Source: a bacterium (lineage in GTDB: Bacteria > Fidelibacterota > UBA8477 > JABMPR01). From it: DNA of 34,506 nt. Position 1 is the first letter of the stretch. Every line of letters begins with the position of its first letter. Below, piece after piece: positions 34,431-34,506 of this stretch. The notes under the pieces were generated by a model. The model ran no database searches, was not told where the DNA came from, and was given only the letters and a program-made list of their open reading frames with translations. The position numbers and the translations under genes are program-made. The stretch lies in the NCBI GenBank assembly GCA_013202895.1, contig JABMPR010000146.1, forward strand, positions 1 through 34,506, written 5' to 3'.

Positions 34431-34506
34431 CAATTCCTACACAGTAACGTTTATGGTGCAAGTCAACTGAATTTACAACGAACAATTCGCCCCCATTACC
34501 TTGCAC

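Overview
The window looks like chromosome from an FCB-group bacterium with a type IX secretion (T9SS) style surface biology. The taxon is inferred only from gene families. Its dominant feature is a roughly 25 kb minus-strand, operon-like run (about 25287 down to 1). That run contains two tandem paralogous triads, each made of a TonB-dependent receptor (TBDR), a ~1600-aa secreted protein with a Reg_prop-like beta-propeller, and a PorV/PorQ-family outer-membrane protein. Downstream are secreted propeller-like proteins, a surface M23-like peptidase with a T9SS C-terminal domain, a TolB/PD40-like lipoprotein and small membrane proteins. A divergent FG-GAP/VCBS-type T9SS cargo gene (25564-28389, +) faces the triads across a 276-bp regulatory region with several inverted repeats, and it ends in a strong intrinsic terminator. 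The right side carries a Na/Pi cotransporter with a PhoU-like domain, two consecutive CYTH-like (triphosphate tunnel) proteins, an LTD lipoprotein, an SdiA-regulated-like lipoprotein and a DUF523/TudS-like protein. The most interesting signals are the repeated TBDR/giant-protein/PorV triad and an Asp/Asn/Gly-rich two-cysteine cassette. That cassette is shared between an extracellular-loop region of one TBDR and both giant secreted proteins. No tRNA, rRNA, CRISPR array or transposase was recognised.
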